Of a stretch of 64,000 bases of DNA, positions 11,906-24,336 are shown piece by piece. Positions within the stretch are counted from its first letter, which is position 1. Every line of letters begins with the position of its first letter. The translations under genes were made by a program, and so were the position numbers. The notes under the pieces were generated by a model that was given only the letters and a program-made list of their open reading frames with translations, was not told the origin of the DNA and did no database searches. Origin of the DNA: Hibiscus mutabilis (taxonomy: Eukaryota > Streptophyta > Magnoliopsida > Malvales > Malvaceae); assembly GCA_019671005.1 (NCBI GenBank), contig CM033718.1:1116001-1180000 (forward strand), given 5' to 3'.

Positions 11906-12175
11906 ATTATGCATATATATAATTGGTTCATATTGTTTGAAAAAATAAATGATGTTGAGAAAGAAGAGACAATAGGGGACAGCCTATTTGTTGCTTTCAG
12001 CTTCTTTTTATTAAATGGAAAAAAGAAAGAGAGAAATAACGTGGAAAGTATGCTTCGTTGGGACAAACGTGTTTCACATTTCATGGCATAAAACAAAGTT
12101 TTCTTCTTTTTCTTCAGAAAATTATATAACTATGATTTATTAGCTTGGTTAAACTAAACGAGTCTTTTAATTTTA

Positions 12176-12347
12176 GGTTTAGATATTTAAATTGTAGCTT
12201 AGAGTTTAGGAGTTTAGGTCGTAAGGCGTAAAATTTAATGTTTATGTTTAAAATTTAGAGTTCAGGGTTTAATGTTTAGTTTTTAGGGTTTAAAGTTAGA
12301 GATTTAGGTTTTAAATTTTATAATTTAAATATATATAGTTGTCTAAA
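12176..12347 (+). repeat. Telomere-like MITE family, copy A (partial)
   Basis: The interior has repeated TTTAGGGTTTA-like words and the right end reads TTTGTGTATCAAAATATTA, matching the terminal sequence of the better-preserved copies at 15.8, 22.3 and 24.4 kb. The left end is not preserved. A second block of the same kind lies just downstream to about 12660. Confidence 0.5.
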
Positions 12348-12889
12348 TTTTTTATACAGTTTGTGTATCAAAATATTATTCTTATTTATATCATAATAAA
12401 TATTAAATTTGGTTTATGGCTAAGGGTTTAGGGATTTATGTTAAGGTTTAGGCTTTATGGGTTTAGTGTGTATGACGTAGAATTTAAGATTTATAGTTAG
12501 AATTTAAAGTTTAGTGTTTAAATTTAAATTTTAGGGTTTAAGACTAGATATTTAAATTTTATAATTTAAATATAAAAGGTAGTGTAAACTTATTTTACAC
12601 ATAAATTTAAATATAAAAGGTAGTGTAAACTTATTTTGCACAATTTATGTGTCAAAATATAACGCAATTATATTTGGTCACGAATTTAGTTTGGAAATAA
12701 ACTTAATCGGAAAGTGAAATAAGTCCGGTTATTTTTAAGTTTTATAGAATTTTATGTATAAACTATTGCTCTCATCCATGATGTAGGTTTGTCCCTGAAT
12801 ATCACTAATATAATTTTATACTTAATGCAACATAAAATTATTATCTTCGAATAATATATAAGAAACATTCTTTGGATGTTTCATTATTA

Positions 12890-14437
12890 TCTCTTTCTAG
12901 GGATAGCAATATAATTCAAATCCGATCCGAATTCGATTCAATCTGAAGAAAAAAATCTGATTCAAATTTAATCGAAAAAATTAGAATTCGAAAAAAATGA
13001 TCCGAGTCCTAATAGGAGGTGAATCGGATATGGACATTGCCATGATTCAATCCGAATTCGATCCAAATTCATATCCGATCCGAGTCCGATCCATATATAA
13101 ATCCAAATAAAAACATTTAAAACTAGGATGGCAATATAATCTGAATTCGATCTGAATCTGATTTGATCCGGAAAAAAAATCTGATCCAAATCCGATCGAA
13201 AAAAGTCTGAATCCGAATCCGAAAAAATGATCCGAGCCCTAATAGGAGGTGGATTGGATATGGACATTGCCATGATCCGAATCCGATGTAAATCCATATC
13301 CGATTCATATATAAATCCAAATAAAAACATTTAAAACTCTTAGATTGAAATTTGATAAGTATTGAGAAGTTATCAATGTGATATTATTTGTGACATAAAT
13401 TTGGGATCCTAGGAGAAAACTGAAATGGGTGTCTTTGTATTTTAGCATTCTCTTTAATAATGGTGGTGAATTTGAATTTGAATGTGATAGAGTGGGAGAG
13501 GTATTGGTTGAATTGGTTGATGACTATGAAAAAAAATGGTTAATCGAGAATCTTTTCTTGTTTCACCTTCATCTTTTGCAAATGATAATGATAAGAGATC
13601 ATTAGTTGATTCGGATGATGTTGAGGGATTATAGGAAAAATATGTTTTAGAACAACTATTGAAAATACCTTGTAAGTGTGAGGTAGAGACATATTTGGAG
13701 GAGCAACGGATTGTTGTAGATGATGACAAATTTAATCTTTTAGCTTGGTGAAATGTCGAGTCAAGTAAGTTTCTCACTCTTTTCAAAATTGCTAGAAATC
13801 TTCTTGCGGTGTTAATTTCTAATGTAGTCTCGGAGAGTGCTTTTAGCAAGAGTGGTAGAGTTGTGGGTCCTTATCGTAGTAGACTTCATCTGGATACCAT
13901 GGAAGTGTTAATGTGTCATCAAAGTTGGAGGCTTGCTCAATTTAAAGGTAATCATATTCAAATTTAATAAATTAGTAGTTTTAAACTATTCAGTTGTTTT
14001 TTAGATACTACAGTTGACGGTGATCTTCAATGTGGATCTATTTATGAGGATGAAGACGTGAAACTTGGAGATAAATCATTAGAGTAATTGGTAATTAAGT
14101 TTATATACAATTAATATTTTTAGATGAAGATGAGGATCTTTAAAGTTGGAGTTGTTACTTTAATTTGTTTTATATTAGATTGTAATATTTGTTGAGATTT
14201 ATTTGTGCTATTAGTTTAAATATATTTGTTTGATAGAAATTATTTTTTATTTAAAGATATATGTTTGAGATGTTACTTTAAAAAATGAGAAAAATTAATT
14301 GGATTCGGACTTTCGGATTTGGATTTGAATTTTAGATATTTTATTGGATCGGACTTAAATTCAGACTTGAATTTTTTTAGGTCTGATTATTATTGGATTG
14401 GACTTGAACTTTATAAAGTCTGATCCCTACCTCTTTC
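12890..14437. mobile_element. hAT transposon relic with 8-bp target duplications
   Basis: The element proper spans 12898-14429. Its ends are inverted: TAGGGATAGC at the left and ...ATCCCTA at the right. It is flanked by TCTCTTTC (12890-12897) and CCTCTTTC (14430-14437), an 8-bp target duplication with one mismatch, the hallmark of the hAT superfamily. The terminal regions are full of CCGATCCGAA-type motifs in opposite orientations. The left terminal 226 bp are tandemly duplicated (12898-13123 and 13124-about 13338). A decayed hAT transposase C-terminus lies inside. Confidence 0.85.
13560..14090 (+). pseudogene. hAT transposase, C-terminal dimerisation domain remnant
   Basis: The plus-strand translation, with in-frame stops, reads FNLLAW, SSKFLTLFKIARNLLAVLIS, VVSESAFSKSGRVV and YRSRLHLDTMEVLMCHQSW. 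This is the hAT C-terminal dimerisation signature (an A-R-x-L-A-I/V-x-S block followed by S-E-x-x-F-S-x-x-G-R). At least two stops interrupt it, one near 13633 and one near 13749. Nothing of the catalytic DDE part is recognisable, so the element is non-autonomous. Confidence 0.8.
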
Positions 14438-17096
14438 CTTTTGAATAATATTTTTAATAGTAATAAATATGCATACATTTTCTTAACTCTTCGATAAAAT
14501 ATACATCCTATAGACAAAGTTATTTAAATTCGAATCTCCTATAATAAATATCATCCTCTTTTTCCATTAGCACCACTCGCTGAATTCTTGAAATAATATT
14601 TTCTTACTTCCTTTTTAATGAGACAAATTGGTTAAAGTCGCGAAAAGCATTTGAAACATATTTCTTTCGGGTATTCACTAAAATGAGTTCAACGACTAAC
14701 TTTTACCATTGGGGTAGTAAACGAGCGTTGAAGACAAACGGCCGTTGTGAAAAGCTAAAAAATCAAGCTATCACAAAACGCCCGTTTAAAGGTTAGAAAT
14801 GGTGGGTAAACGCTTGTTGACGACCAAATCAAAGATCGTTTCGCGATGAAATGAGGAGCAAACAAGTGTTGGAGACGCTAACAGCAACAAAAAACGCAGC
14901 CTAATTCTTTTGTGTTTTGTTGGTCTATATAAAAAAAGACATTAGCTACAAATTTTAAACTTACTCCATGTCTAAAAAAAAATTGAACCCTGGATCATTA
15001 ATTAAGATAGGGAAATCTTTACCACCTTATTTAAATCTAGTAATTTTTAATAAATTTAATTTTGACTTTATTATATTTGATCTCCTTTAACTAGAAAATA
15101 TTTTCTTTGTATTTTTCTAGCTGAAACTTGTGGGGATTAATTTAAAATTCTTATTGATGATACGGTGATATGTTTGGGGCCCTTAAAATGTAAATTATGT
15201 AATTATGTGGCTGTCTTCTCAGCTTTTTGTAAATTAAATATTTTGCCATATATTAAATACATTTTGTTATTTATGTATGAAAATAGAAAATAGAAATATG
15301 TTAATCCTTGTGATCCAATTGCATAAATTTGTTGGTTGGGGAACTTATTAACTGCTCACTGAAATTCAACTCATTTAAATATGTAGTTGGAAAAATTATA
15401 TTATGGGTTATTCGTGCCACAGCATCCATAGTACCAACTCATAAAAATCATCCGTATTATTATTTTTACCAAATGAATCTTTACTCATGTTTACTATAAA
15501 TTAATTTTAGAAACGGTTTCACTTGGTAAAAATATGACATGAAAAAATAATAAAATGAGTGATTTTTATTTGTTAGTCTTATGAATATCGTGATGACAAC
15601 ATAATATAATTTATCTCGTAGTTGAAGTTTTCCTCTCCCTTTAAGATATTGGCCCATATATATATCATGCGGTCAAATTTGACAATATTTAGACCGATTC
15701 GGCCCGAGTTAGTGGCTCAAATAATCCACACAAACAGCGATGATTCTCGCATAAAAAAAGAAAAAAAAACTTTAATACACATGCCGTGTAAACTTTAGTT
15801 TATACGTGCCTTTTAGTTTTAGGGGTTAGAGTTTAGGGGTTTAGATTGTATGATTTAGAATTTAAGGTTAGTGTTTAGAATTTAGGGTTAGGGTTTAGAG
15901 TGTGGGGCTTAGTTTTTTTAGGGTTAAGAGTAAAATTAATTTTACACAGCTTGTGTATCAAAGTTTTACCCAAAAAAATCAATGCGCATATATAATTTTA
16001 ACTTTTATAAATTTTTTATTTTAAAAGTTAAAAAATAAGTCTACATTTTAATTTGTAAGTTCAGAATTTATGTTATACTATTAGAATTTAAAATTTAAAA
16101 TTTTAATTTTTAAAGCATAAATATAAAGGTTTGTATTATTTTGTTTTACAAATATATATATATATTTTTTAAAAAATTATTTATGTATTAATTAAGATGA
16201 TTATTCGATACACAAATAATTTTATAATTAAAAAATATTTACGTTTGGAAATTAAAAATAAAATTAATCATGCTTGTATAATATTTTTAAAAATTTACAT
16301 GTGAAATTCAGTTGGATTGATATCTAATATTTTTAAGGCATAATATAAAAAAAATTATCCCTAACAGTACAGTTAATTGTTATTCTCGCCATCAGTTTTT
16401 TTAAAAACAATTTGATCCACAACATTTCATTTTTAATCAAAATAATCTCTATAATAAAAATTATTAGTCAATCAACAATAAACAACTTAAAATAACTTAA
16501 CAAAATAACACATTAAAAAAAATATTTTATATTTTATATATTTTATAAAATTATTTTTTAATTAACGTGTCATTATACATCGTGCACTGCTACGTACATT
16601 TGTCATATCATTTTAAGTCATTTACCATTGTTTTACTAATGGTTTTTATTCACACGGGAGCCATTTTAATTTAAAACAAAATGTTAAGAGCTAAATTGCT
16701 TCAAAAAATAAGAGATAAAATAACAATTCAGTCAAACATGAAGGACATTTTTGGCGTTGTCTATTTCTAAACATGAGCATGAAATATATATGATATCATA
16801 ATAACCCATTCGAAAGAATTAAAGAAAATCATACTCACATTAGACATATTCGTATCATATATGAACTAAATTTTAGTAATAAAAGAAAAAAAGCTTCATC
16901 AAAAACTTACTCAACAGCACACTATTTCTGATAAGGCAATACAGTACAAGTAGAAAACTTCTAATGACAAAAATCCATCAACATCAATAGAGGGAAAACA
17001 AATCCACTAAACAATAGTTGCTTCCGACTAGTCGGGACCATTTCGACTTATCAAACAAGAAAAACTAAGGTACCTCCAGGAGAAACTATGGTATTC
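14438..17096. other. AT-rich intergenic region with MITE copy C
   Basis: No gene was recognised. Bases 14660-14900 are less AT-rich with repeated AAACG words and may be another small element. The stretch 15761-15970 is a telomere-like MITE copy. The rest is AT-rich low complexity up to the 3' UTR of the RPL7A gene. Confidence 0.4.
15761..15970 (+). repeat. Telomere-like MITE family, copy C
   Basis: The left end reads ACTTTAATACACATGCCGTG and the right end reads ACAGCTTGTGTATCAAAGTT, an inverted-repeat pair. The interior is a degenerate array of TTTAGGGTTTAG-like words. There is no coding capacity. Confidence 0.65.
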
Positions 17097-19384
17097 CTAA
17101 GTCATCCTCTGTGCAGCTTCTTTTGCAAGAAGCTTTTCCTTTGCCTTGGTTCTGGCCTGTGACTTGGAGCCCATGATACCGCCTCCCCACTTCTTCCGGT
17201 ACTCATCATACTTGTCGTTGAAGTTAGCCTGTTCAATTGATTAAAAGTTACTATAATTTTGTAACTATTCTTAATATATTTTAGTTGGTTGTTTATTTGT
17301 AACTAGATTTTATCACATATATTTGGTTTAGTTGGTAGATTTTTTAAAATGAAGCTTAATTTTTAGGGGTGGGACAGTTCGGCAAGTTTTCTTTATTTTC
17401 AGGAAGTTTAGGTTCAAGGTGGATATTTGGTGTTGACATTTGAGTTTCAGATTAAATACATGTGTAAATTGAACAGAAACTAAATGGAATTCAGGAAAAT
17501 ATTGCATGTGTGGTGCAATCTTACCTTAATAGCCTCAAGGATTTTGCTGAAGTCCAACTTATCCTCGTTCTTAACTGTGGTCAAGCATAAGACAGACGCA
17601 GTTTTCTTGTGGACAATCTGCAGTAGTTGTATAAACACAAATAAGTAATCTACTTGCTTTAACTCCATAAAATGCAGAAAAGCAGACAAATGCATAAGAC
17701 AATTACCGATCCCAAACGTGATTTTCCCTTGACAATGCAGTAGGGGACCTCCATCTTTCTGCATAATGCAGGGAGCCATACTACCAACTCTATGGGATCC
17801 ACATCATGAGCAATAACAACCAATTGTGCCTTGTTCTGTAGAGGACATCGCACAATAACAGCAATTGTTGTTTTTAATAACTTAGCAAAACACAAGAATG
17901 AATGAAACCACGTCAGATGAAATTGTGGAACTAAATCACAACCTGCTCAATAAGGTAGGTAACATGGTTAAGTCCATATTTTACGACAATTGGTTTCTTT
18001 GATTCTGGAGCTTTTCCTTCAGCCTCAGCCTGGGCCTTCTTCAGGAGGCGTTCCTTCTTGGCAGATTTGTCCTCTGGCCTGTACTTGAGAAGCAACTTGA
18101 AGAGACTTGTGGCTGCATCAGGACATAAAATAAAAAGGTATAATTACAAATTCACGAGCAATCATTATAAGCAGGAAAGGAATTATGCAGTGTGACAGGT
18201 GGAATGGAATAAAAAGGGATAGAAAGAGGTTATAAAAACAAAGAATGAACAATACCACAAGTTGCAAGAACAAACCAGAAAACATTTTCGGACTTACATG
18301 AATAAATTTAATAAATGAAACAAGCCATTCAGCATCTGACAATTTAATTTAAGAAACGATAACTCAATCAACTAAAATTAGAGATGTAATATGTAAAAAG
18401 AAATCAGTAATGATTTGTTCACATACCAAGGTTCTTATCAAGAGTCTTAGTAAACTGGTTCAGCGCTGGTGGGACCTTCAACCTCTGCTTAAGGATCCTC
18501 TTCTTCCTTTGAATACGAACAACCTTAGGCCACTTCACAAAACGATGCAGATCCTTCTTTGGAGGCAAAGCCCCTCCAATACCGAACTGCTTTGGACGCT
18601 TTCTCGAACAATGGATTGACAACCTTCTCCTAATTTCCAAAATGAAAATAATAAACAGACAGGTGAGCCTACAACAAATTATTCAAGGGTTCAATGTGAT
18701 TAAGAAAATGAAATTTACTTGTTTCTTCTTTGCTGGCACAGCTACCTTTCCACCTCTCTTCGGGCCCTGCATTTAATAACAAATTAATTAAAAGACGAAG
18801 ACAAACCTGACCCCTTTTGAATAAGCACATCAATTAATAATTAGGTTCAAACCATTAAAACTTAAATCCCAAGAGCCACAACAGGATTCTTTAAATATCC
18901 AAGTATAAATAAACTTGTTTAATTTCAAAGTTTCAACATAAACAATGGCAACATCGTGCGAAGTCTCTATATTCCCAAAATTTCTTCAAGTACTTACTGA
19001 TCAGCACCACATTAGTTCTTTCGATCTTTCAATAAAATCCCTGTTCACTACATTATACAATAGCTGCATTGCACATATGTAAATTTCAGATAAAATGAAC
19101 CTCCCCCCCCCCAGAAATTAACAGATAATGTATAAACCAGGTATTTACTTTTTGCAACAAGTTTCTAGGGTGCTAAACAACCAATTAAATTTCATACAGC
19201 GTTTAATCTAGAAAATAGCACAAATAAAAAGCTTAGTGCACTGAACCTAAAGCAAAAACAACGAAACCCTAGCTGCCGTTTGCTTCTCCTCTCAGCCGTT
19301 CATCAGTCACCGTCCGGCCACCATGCAGTATTTTCACAGCAGAAATGAAAACAACACAAAAGATGGAGTTTTCGGATTTACCAT
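17097..19384 (-). CDS. RPL7A: 60S ribosomal protein eL8 (L7a), one-base frameshift in exon 3
   Basis: Seven exons on the minus strand: ATG alone at 19384-19382 followed by GTAAAT, then 18766-18719, 18629-18427, 18112-17943, 17835-17707, 17617-17525 and 17228-17097 (TAG). The product would be about 258 residues, the usual plant L7a length: KRPKQFGIGGALPPKKDLHR, a central RNA-binding L7Ae fold (QLVVIAHDVDPIELVVWLPA, then MEVPYCIVKGKSRLG) and the tail WGGGIMGSKSQA...KEAAQRMT. It is a large-subunit protein binding rRNA. One extra A near 18600-18604 (GAGAAAGCG where GAGAAGCG is expected) breaks the frame between PLFE and KRPKQ. Everything else is conserved, so an assembly base error or a very young null allele is likely. 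The start codon ending exon 1 is inferred from splice signals and the upstream promoter. Confidence 0.85.
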
Positions 19385-19443
19385 TTTGGAACCTCCTGAA
19401 GCTTTCCCCGAGCCTTTCCTGGTTGAATGGAAACGGCGAAACA

Positions 19444-19511
19444 AAACCCTAACCAAGATGAGGAATCTAAAATTCAGGATTTTATATAAGAAGAAGGCCC
19501 ATGTTTGGGCC
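19444..19511 (-). promoter_or_regulatory. Ribosomal-protein-type promoter: telo box, TATA, site II motifs
   Basis: Relative to the minus-strand RPL7A gene there is a telo box (AAACCCTAA on the plus strand at 19444-19452), a TATA-like TTATATAA at about 19482-19489 and paired site II elements (GGCCCA at 19496-19501, TGGGCC at 19506-19511). Telo box plus TGGGCC/GGCCCA is the known signature of plant ribosomal-protein and proliferation-linked promoters. It supports translation start at 19384. Confidence 0.75.
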
Positions 19512-21232
19512 GGTGGTAAAAAGTTGCGGGCTTGTGACTTGTTGGACCTTTCTACGCTTAGAAAAAATAAATATTTGAATTCGGCTCAATAAAGAAAAGA
19601 ATAAACAAAAAAATAACAATTCCCTCTCTTTTCCCATAATATTTGTTTGGGTTAATCCCTCTTCGATTCGTCACCGTTTTAATTTTTGTCTTGAAAAACA
19701 GAAACGAGTCAAATTAAATATTTACAAATAAAATTAAAAGATTAATTCTAAATTAATGATAAAATATATTAAAAAATAAAAATATTGTTGTATTTTATGT
19801 GTTTGAGTTTTTTTTTATTTATGAGTAAAACAAAATGTTGTTGAACACAAATTTCTCACCTTTTTTTACTCTTAAATGAAGACCCTCGAATTTATTTTGG
19901 ATTGTAAATTAAAGATATTATTTTAATAAATTGTACATAAACCCTTAAATTTTTAAATTGATTATGATTTCTGCTACCCTCTATAATAATATGATGAATT
20001 GTTAAACTACCAACATTGGTGAAAATCAATTGATTAATATATAGTCTTTAATTGCAATTCATGATTAAAATTTATGACTCTCTCATTATGTCTAACCATC
20101 AACACCTAACAAAAAAGCCTCTCCCTATAACAAAATAAACAACCAATGGCTATGGTAGGCAGCATCAGCATCCAAAGACAATGGGGTTTTAGATATGTGA
20201 AAAGTAAGCAATCGTACAAGGTCTCAAGAAAATAAGACCTTAAATGAGTTGAATTAAATATTTATAAAGAAAAATAAAAAAAATAGTTTTAGAAATTACT
20301 AAGAAAACAAATTTAAATGGGCCTTGTAATATATTTTTTATTAATATAAAAATATATTTTAAAAAACTTTATATATCTTTAGTATTATAAATTAATAGGT
20401 ATTATTTTGATAAAATTGCACATGGTTCATAAATCTTTGAACCGCTCTTATCTGAAGAACATCCACGGTATCGACGCTTTTAAACATGTTTCCTCTCATG
20501 ATCATGCCTGAAAATAAACTGTCAGGTATGATTTGTTGGTTGGTTTTTTTAACTTATTCAATTGAGAATAAAGAGGCTTGTTGAATTCGGTATGGTTAGG
20601 AAACATAGTACAAAGGACCAATACAATAAATTCCCCAACTTTCCAACTTTTATGTTTGATTCAAATGTAGCGGGCACAGCTGAGTGAAATTTCAAATTTC
20701 ATAAATCGGCTTATAAATTTAATACTAGTCGCTAACTTTTCAGAAGTTACAGAACGACCATCAAATTTATCAAATTATTATAAAATTGGTCATTAAATTT
20801 TATCAAATTGTTAAAAAATATCATTAAATAAATCGAACTGTCACTCTTTTATAACATTTAGTGACCGTTTTATAACATGTTGATAAATTTTAATGGTCAT
20901 TTTTTGTAATTTTTAAAATTTCAATGACCAAATTAACCATTCTTCATAGGGGTGTAAATGATCAGAATGTTCGATGAATTGTTCGTATAACGTTCGTTTA
21001 TATTTGTTTATTAAACTAAATAAACGAGTATGAACAATTTTTTTATGTTCGTTTAATAAATCAACGAACACGCAAAAGTGTGTTCGGTTCGTTTATGTTC
21101 ACGAACAAGCTAGTTTATAGGCTCGCTTTTAGGATCATTTATAAGCTAATTTAAAGGATGGAAAATAAACAAACGAACACGGAAATATTCTTGTTTGTTC
21201 AAGTTTGGATAATTTATTAAACGAATAGTCTT

Positions 21233-21436
21233 ACTATAACTAGGGATGGACCAGGTAGAGGGGGCAGTTGCCCCTTAAAATTTGAAATTTATATACGATT
21301 TATAATTTTTTAAGATAATTTTTATGTATTTTCGATTGAAAAATATTTTCGTCACCTAAAATTTTATAAATTCGCCCCTAAAATTTTATATGCTCGTCCC
21401 ACAACTTAAAATTTTCTGTTTATCCCTAATTATAAT
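21233..21436. mobile_element. Small hAT-type MITE, 188 bp
   Basis: The element 21241-21428 begins TAGGGATGGA and ends TTATCCCTA, an imperfect inverted repeat. The flanks ACTATAAC and ATTATAAT match at 6 of 8 positions, as expected for an old 8-bp hAT target duplication. It is non-coding. Confidence 0.55.
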
Positions 21437-21534
21437 GCAATATTTATTTAGATTTTTTCTTTAACATTTTGATAAAATATATACGGACAAAAAGTTGCAT
21501 AACTTCTTAACACCAGCCTTTGGAGGTTCGTTAA

Positions 21535-21562
21535 TGATAATAATAATAATAATAATAATAAT
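21535..21562. repeat. TAA trinucleotide microsatellite
   Basis: An uninterrupted (ATA/TAA)n run of about 28 bp. Confidence 0.8.
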
Positions 21563-22129
21563 GAAAAAAGCAGCATTGGATTCTCGACTTCTTAATTAGT
21601 TCATTGAATTAAGTAAATGCGTGGGAGAGAAATGAGTAGAGGTGTGTAGAAGTTCGGAAAAATTGAATTTTTTTATTTGATTTAAAAATATTTTAAATAA
21701 AGTTTAAATTATTAAATGAGATTTAAATAATTTAAATTTTAGTAATTAGTGGACTGGTTTTTAAGTTTTAATTGAATCTCTCAGCTCTGCATGATATATG
21801 CATATACATCGCATGTAAAAGAACGTAAAGAAATACATACGCATATTGAATATAGTTATAGAAAATAGTTTATATTATAACTAATTAGTACATAATATTC
21901 TGAGTATTTACTATTAAATTTAAACAAAAATTTAAATAACTTGACTCAACTACAATTTGATAAACTCGAATAGATAAAAATTCAAATTATAAAATAAAAA
22001 CTCATAAACTCAATTAATTAAAAAATTAACTCGATTTAATCAAATATTTACACCTAATTATGAATAAATATTATACAGATTGGTGCAAATTAATTAGGAC
22101 AAAGTTATGATAAATCGGGAAAAAAATGT

Positions 22130-22776
22130 AAGACATATATGGATGGCAACTGGGTTGGACGAGTTTTTTGCAGTCCCACAACTCGACCCAAAAATTTAGA
22201 GTCTCAACCCCCATCCCGAGTTTAATATATTTTTTATCCCCGGCCTAGTATATTAAAAGTATAATCCGACGTCGAACCGACCCCGAAATTTTAATAAAAA
22301 ACCCGATTAAACCTAGGGTAAAACTTTGATACACATGCTGTGTAAAACTTAAAACCTGCAACTTAATACCCTAAAACTTAAACCAAACTCTAAATACTAA
22401 ACCTCAAATTCTAAACACTAACCTTAAATTCTAAACACTACAACTTAAACCCCTAAACTTTTAATCTTAAACTAAACCTCTAACCACTAAATTTTAAAAG
22501 TACATTGACTTGTATCAAACTTTTTCTCTTAAACTTGACCCTCAAAAAATTAAGAAAATATTAAATATAATAAATAAAATATATATTTATAAATAAATTG
22601 AGGTGGGTCATATAATTCTCACCATAAACCCAACCTTAATCAAATTTCATCAAAACCCAATCTGAGCCGACCTGGCTCGAAAATAAAAAAATTTAAAAAT
22701 AAAATCCGATCTTAACAAGTCAGGTCAGATCGGAACTCGCCAGATTCGAATTTTTTTGGCCATCCCTATATACATA
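22130..22776. mobile_element. Non-autonomous hAT element containing a nested MITE
   Basis: The element 22138-22768 begins TATGGATGGCAACTGGG and ends TTTGGCCATCCCTA, an inverted pair. The flanks AAGACATA and TATACATA agree at 6 of 8 positions, as for an 8-bp hAT target duplication. The terminal regions are rich in GACCC/GGGT words in opposite orientation. The middle (about 22314-22525) is an inverted copy of the telomere-like MITE, which therefore inserted later. Confidence 0.6.
22314..22525 (-). repeat. Telomere-like MITE family, copy D (nested in hAT)
   Basis: This copy is in the opposite orientation to copies C and E. It starts GGTAAAACTTTGATACACAT, runs through repeated CCTAAAC/CTAAACC words and ends near TTGTATCAAACTTTTTCTC. 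Confidence 0.65.
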
Positions 22777-22886
22777 GAGTTCATTTTCATATATTGTATA
22801 AACTGTAATTTTCGTAGAAGTGTATGATAGTGTATTCAATGAAAACAAAAAAAAATGCAAAAGAAACCTTTTTTTCTTCTTTGATT

Positions 22887-22937
22887 CGGATACGGATACG
22901 GATACGGATACGGATACGGATACAGATACGGATACGG
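22887..22937. repeat. CGGATA hexanucleotide microsatellite
   Basis: About eight units of CGGATA in a row, one of them changed to CAGATA. Confidence 0.9.
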
Positions 22938-24336
22938 TAAAGGCTGTTGGTAAGGGCCGACGCTTAGAGGCTAGAGCCTAGAGGGTAGCAGCAGCAGGGT
23001 CTGTCATGTGTGGATGCTCCATCCCATGGGGATGTTTTCCCGACCACCTATTAGCTATTACTAGGCAATTGATGACACTCTCTGTCACACACATACACAC
23101 ACACCATATCTGTCTGTTTGTTTCATCTTTTAAACCCCTCGATCTCTCTCTAAACCAAATCAAACCCTAAACATGGAAAAGCAAAACGAACCCTCTTTTC
23201 TCTCTATAGGATAGCTGGAAAATCACTCTACTTTCCCACTACTTTTCTCACTGCATGGTCCCCGTAAAGATATATTGATGGAGACCCCTTATTTTCTTGT
23301 GGTATTTATCAACAATCGAATAAAATATTATTATTTTTAAATAAAATTAGAATTTCAAATTTTAACGATATGATTGAAGAATAAATCTGAAAACAATGAA
23401 TCTGATTAATAGAACAATAAATCTGAAAACAATGGTTAAACCAAATATCTGTGTGTTTTCTTGGGCTAAATTATCCGAATATTACCCTTAAATAACTTAT
23501 TTTCTCAAATGACCTCCATTCCTGATTAATTTAAAAAAGGATAATATTAGGTAATTATTATTATTTAGAAGGAGAGGCAAATAAAGAGATTTAAACATGA
23601 AAATATCCATAATCAATAACAACAAATTGAAAAAGAATAAAAGAACTCTCATCTTTCCCGAATGAGAGAAAACTTAGTCACATCAGTAAAAGATGCTTTC
23701 ACCGTTGCTCAAATGAATAAGCATAGACTCAGTTGAACGATAAAAGGTCAGGAAGTTGTCAACACACAAGATATAAAGCAAATTCCCTAGACGCTTGATG
23801 CGAAACCAAAAGTCTTGCAGGCAATTTCGTTGAGTAGATCTGAATGTATTGGCAAACAACCACAATAGGGAATCAAACTATTGAATGACCACCTACAATC
23901 GCACAAGAACCGAGCGTTGTGAGAAAATCTACACGAACGCAAATCTACCGCAATGGTAGGCGAATAACGTGCCATAAGGTGGAGACGTGCCACAAGGCAG
24001 AGGAAAAGTATGTCACAAAAACAGAGAAAATAAGCGAAATAATATGTGCGAGAAAGTAGGAATCAAAAACAATGAAATTCTAATATAAAATCGAGAAAAA
24101 ACAATTAAATATAAAAATAAAAACAAGATATAAGAAAGTAAGAGAAAAAATACTGGCGGTGGCAACTAACACTACGACTACTGTCACCGATCATAACCAT
24201 ATAGAAAAAAAAATGGCGCTCCACAACTAAAATTGAGAGAAAAACTATGAAATGGGTCTATTAAAAAAATATTTTATTAGTCAGAATAGCACTCACATTT
24301 GGTCAATTATACATTATAAAAGTACTATTTTAAAAA

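Larger units (their letters stand above)
11479..12889. other. Upstream region of the SPL-like gene; AT-rich, low complexity
   Basis: This is the expected promoter side of the minus-strand SPL-like gene. It holds a purine-rich run (11690-11745), an AT dinucleotide tract (11862-11905), and at 12180-12660 blocks rich in TTTAGG-like words that belong to the telomere-like MITE family described separately. A 41-42-bp stretch ending in GTGTAAACTTATTTT is tandemly repeated at about 12567-12640. No gene was recognised; open frames here are low-complexity. Confidence 0.45.
19512..22129. other. AT-rich intergenic region with small hAT-like elements
   Basis: No gene was recognised. About 20947-21230 starts AGGGGTGTAAATG and is rich in AACGAAC/GTTCGTT words, which resembles a non-autonomous hAT, but I could not pair its right end. 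A better-defined hAT MITE follows at 21241-21428 and a (TAA)n tract at about 21535-21562. Confidence 0.4.

Noticed and set aside
11542..12096. 184-codon minus-strand open frame
   Set aside because: Encodes long Phe/Ser/Ile runs arising from AT-rich and purine-rich low-complexity DNA.
12968..13330. Open frames with repeated RIRI/SDSD-like residues
   Set aside because: They are translations of the CCGATCCGAA-type subterminal repeats of the hAT element, not genes.
19323..19592. 89-codon open frame on the plus strand opposite the RPL7A promoter
   Set aside because: It overlaps the telo box, TATA and site II motifs of the minus-strand RPL7A gene and has no recognisable domain; most likely chance.
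20947..21230. Possible hAT element starting AGGGGTGTAAATG
   Set aside because: The right terminal inverted repeat and target duplication could not be found, so it is not listed as a defined element.
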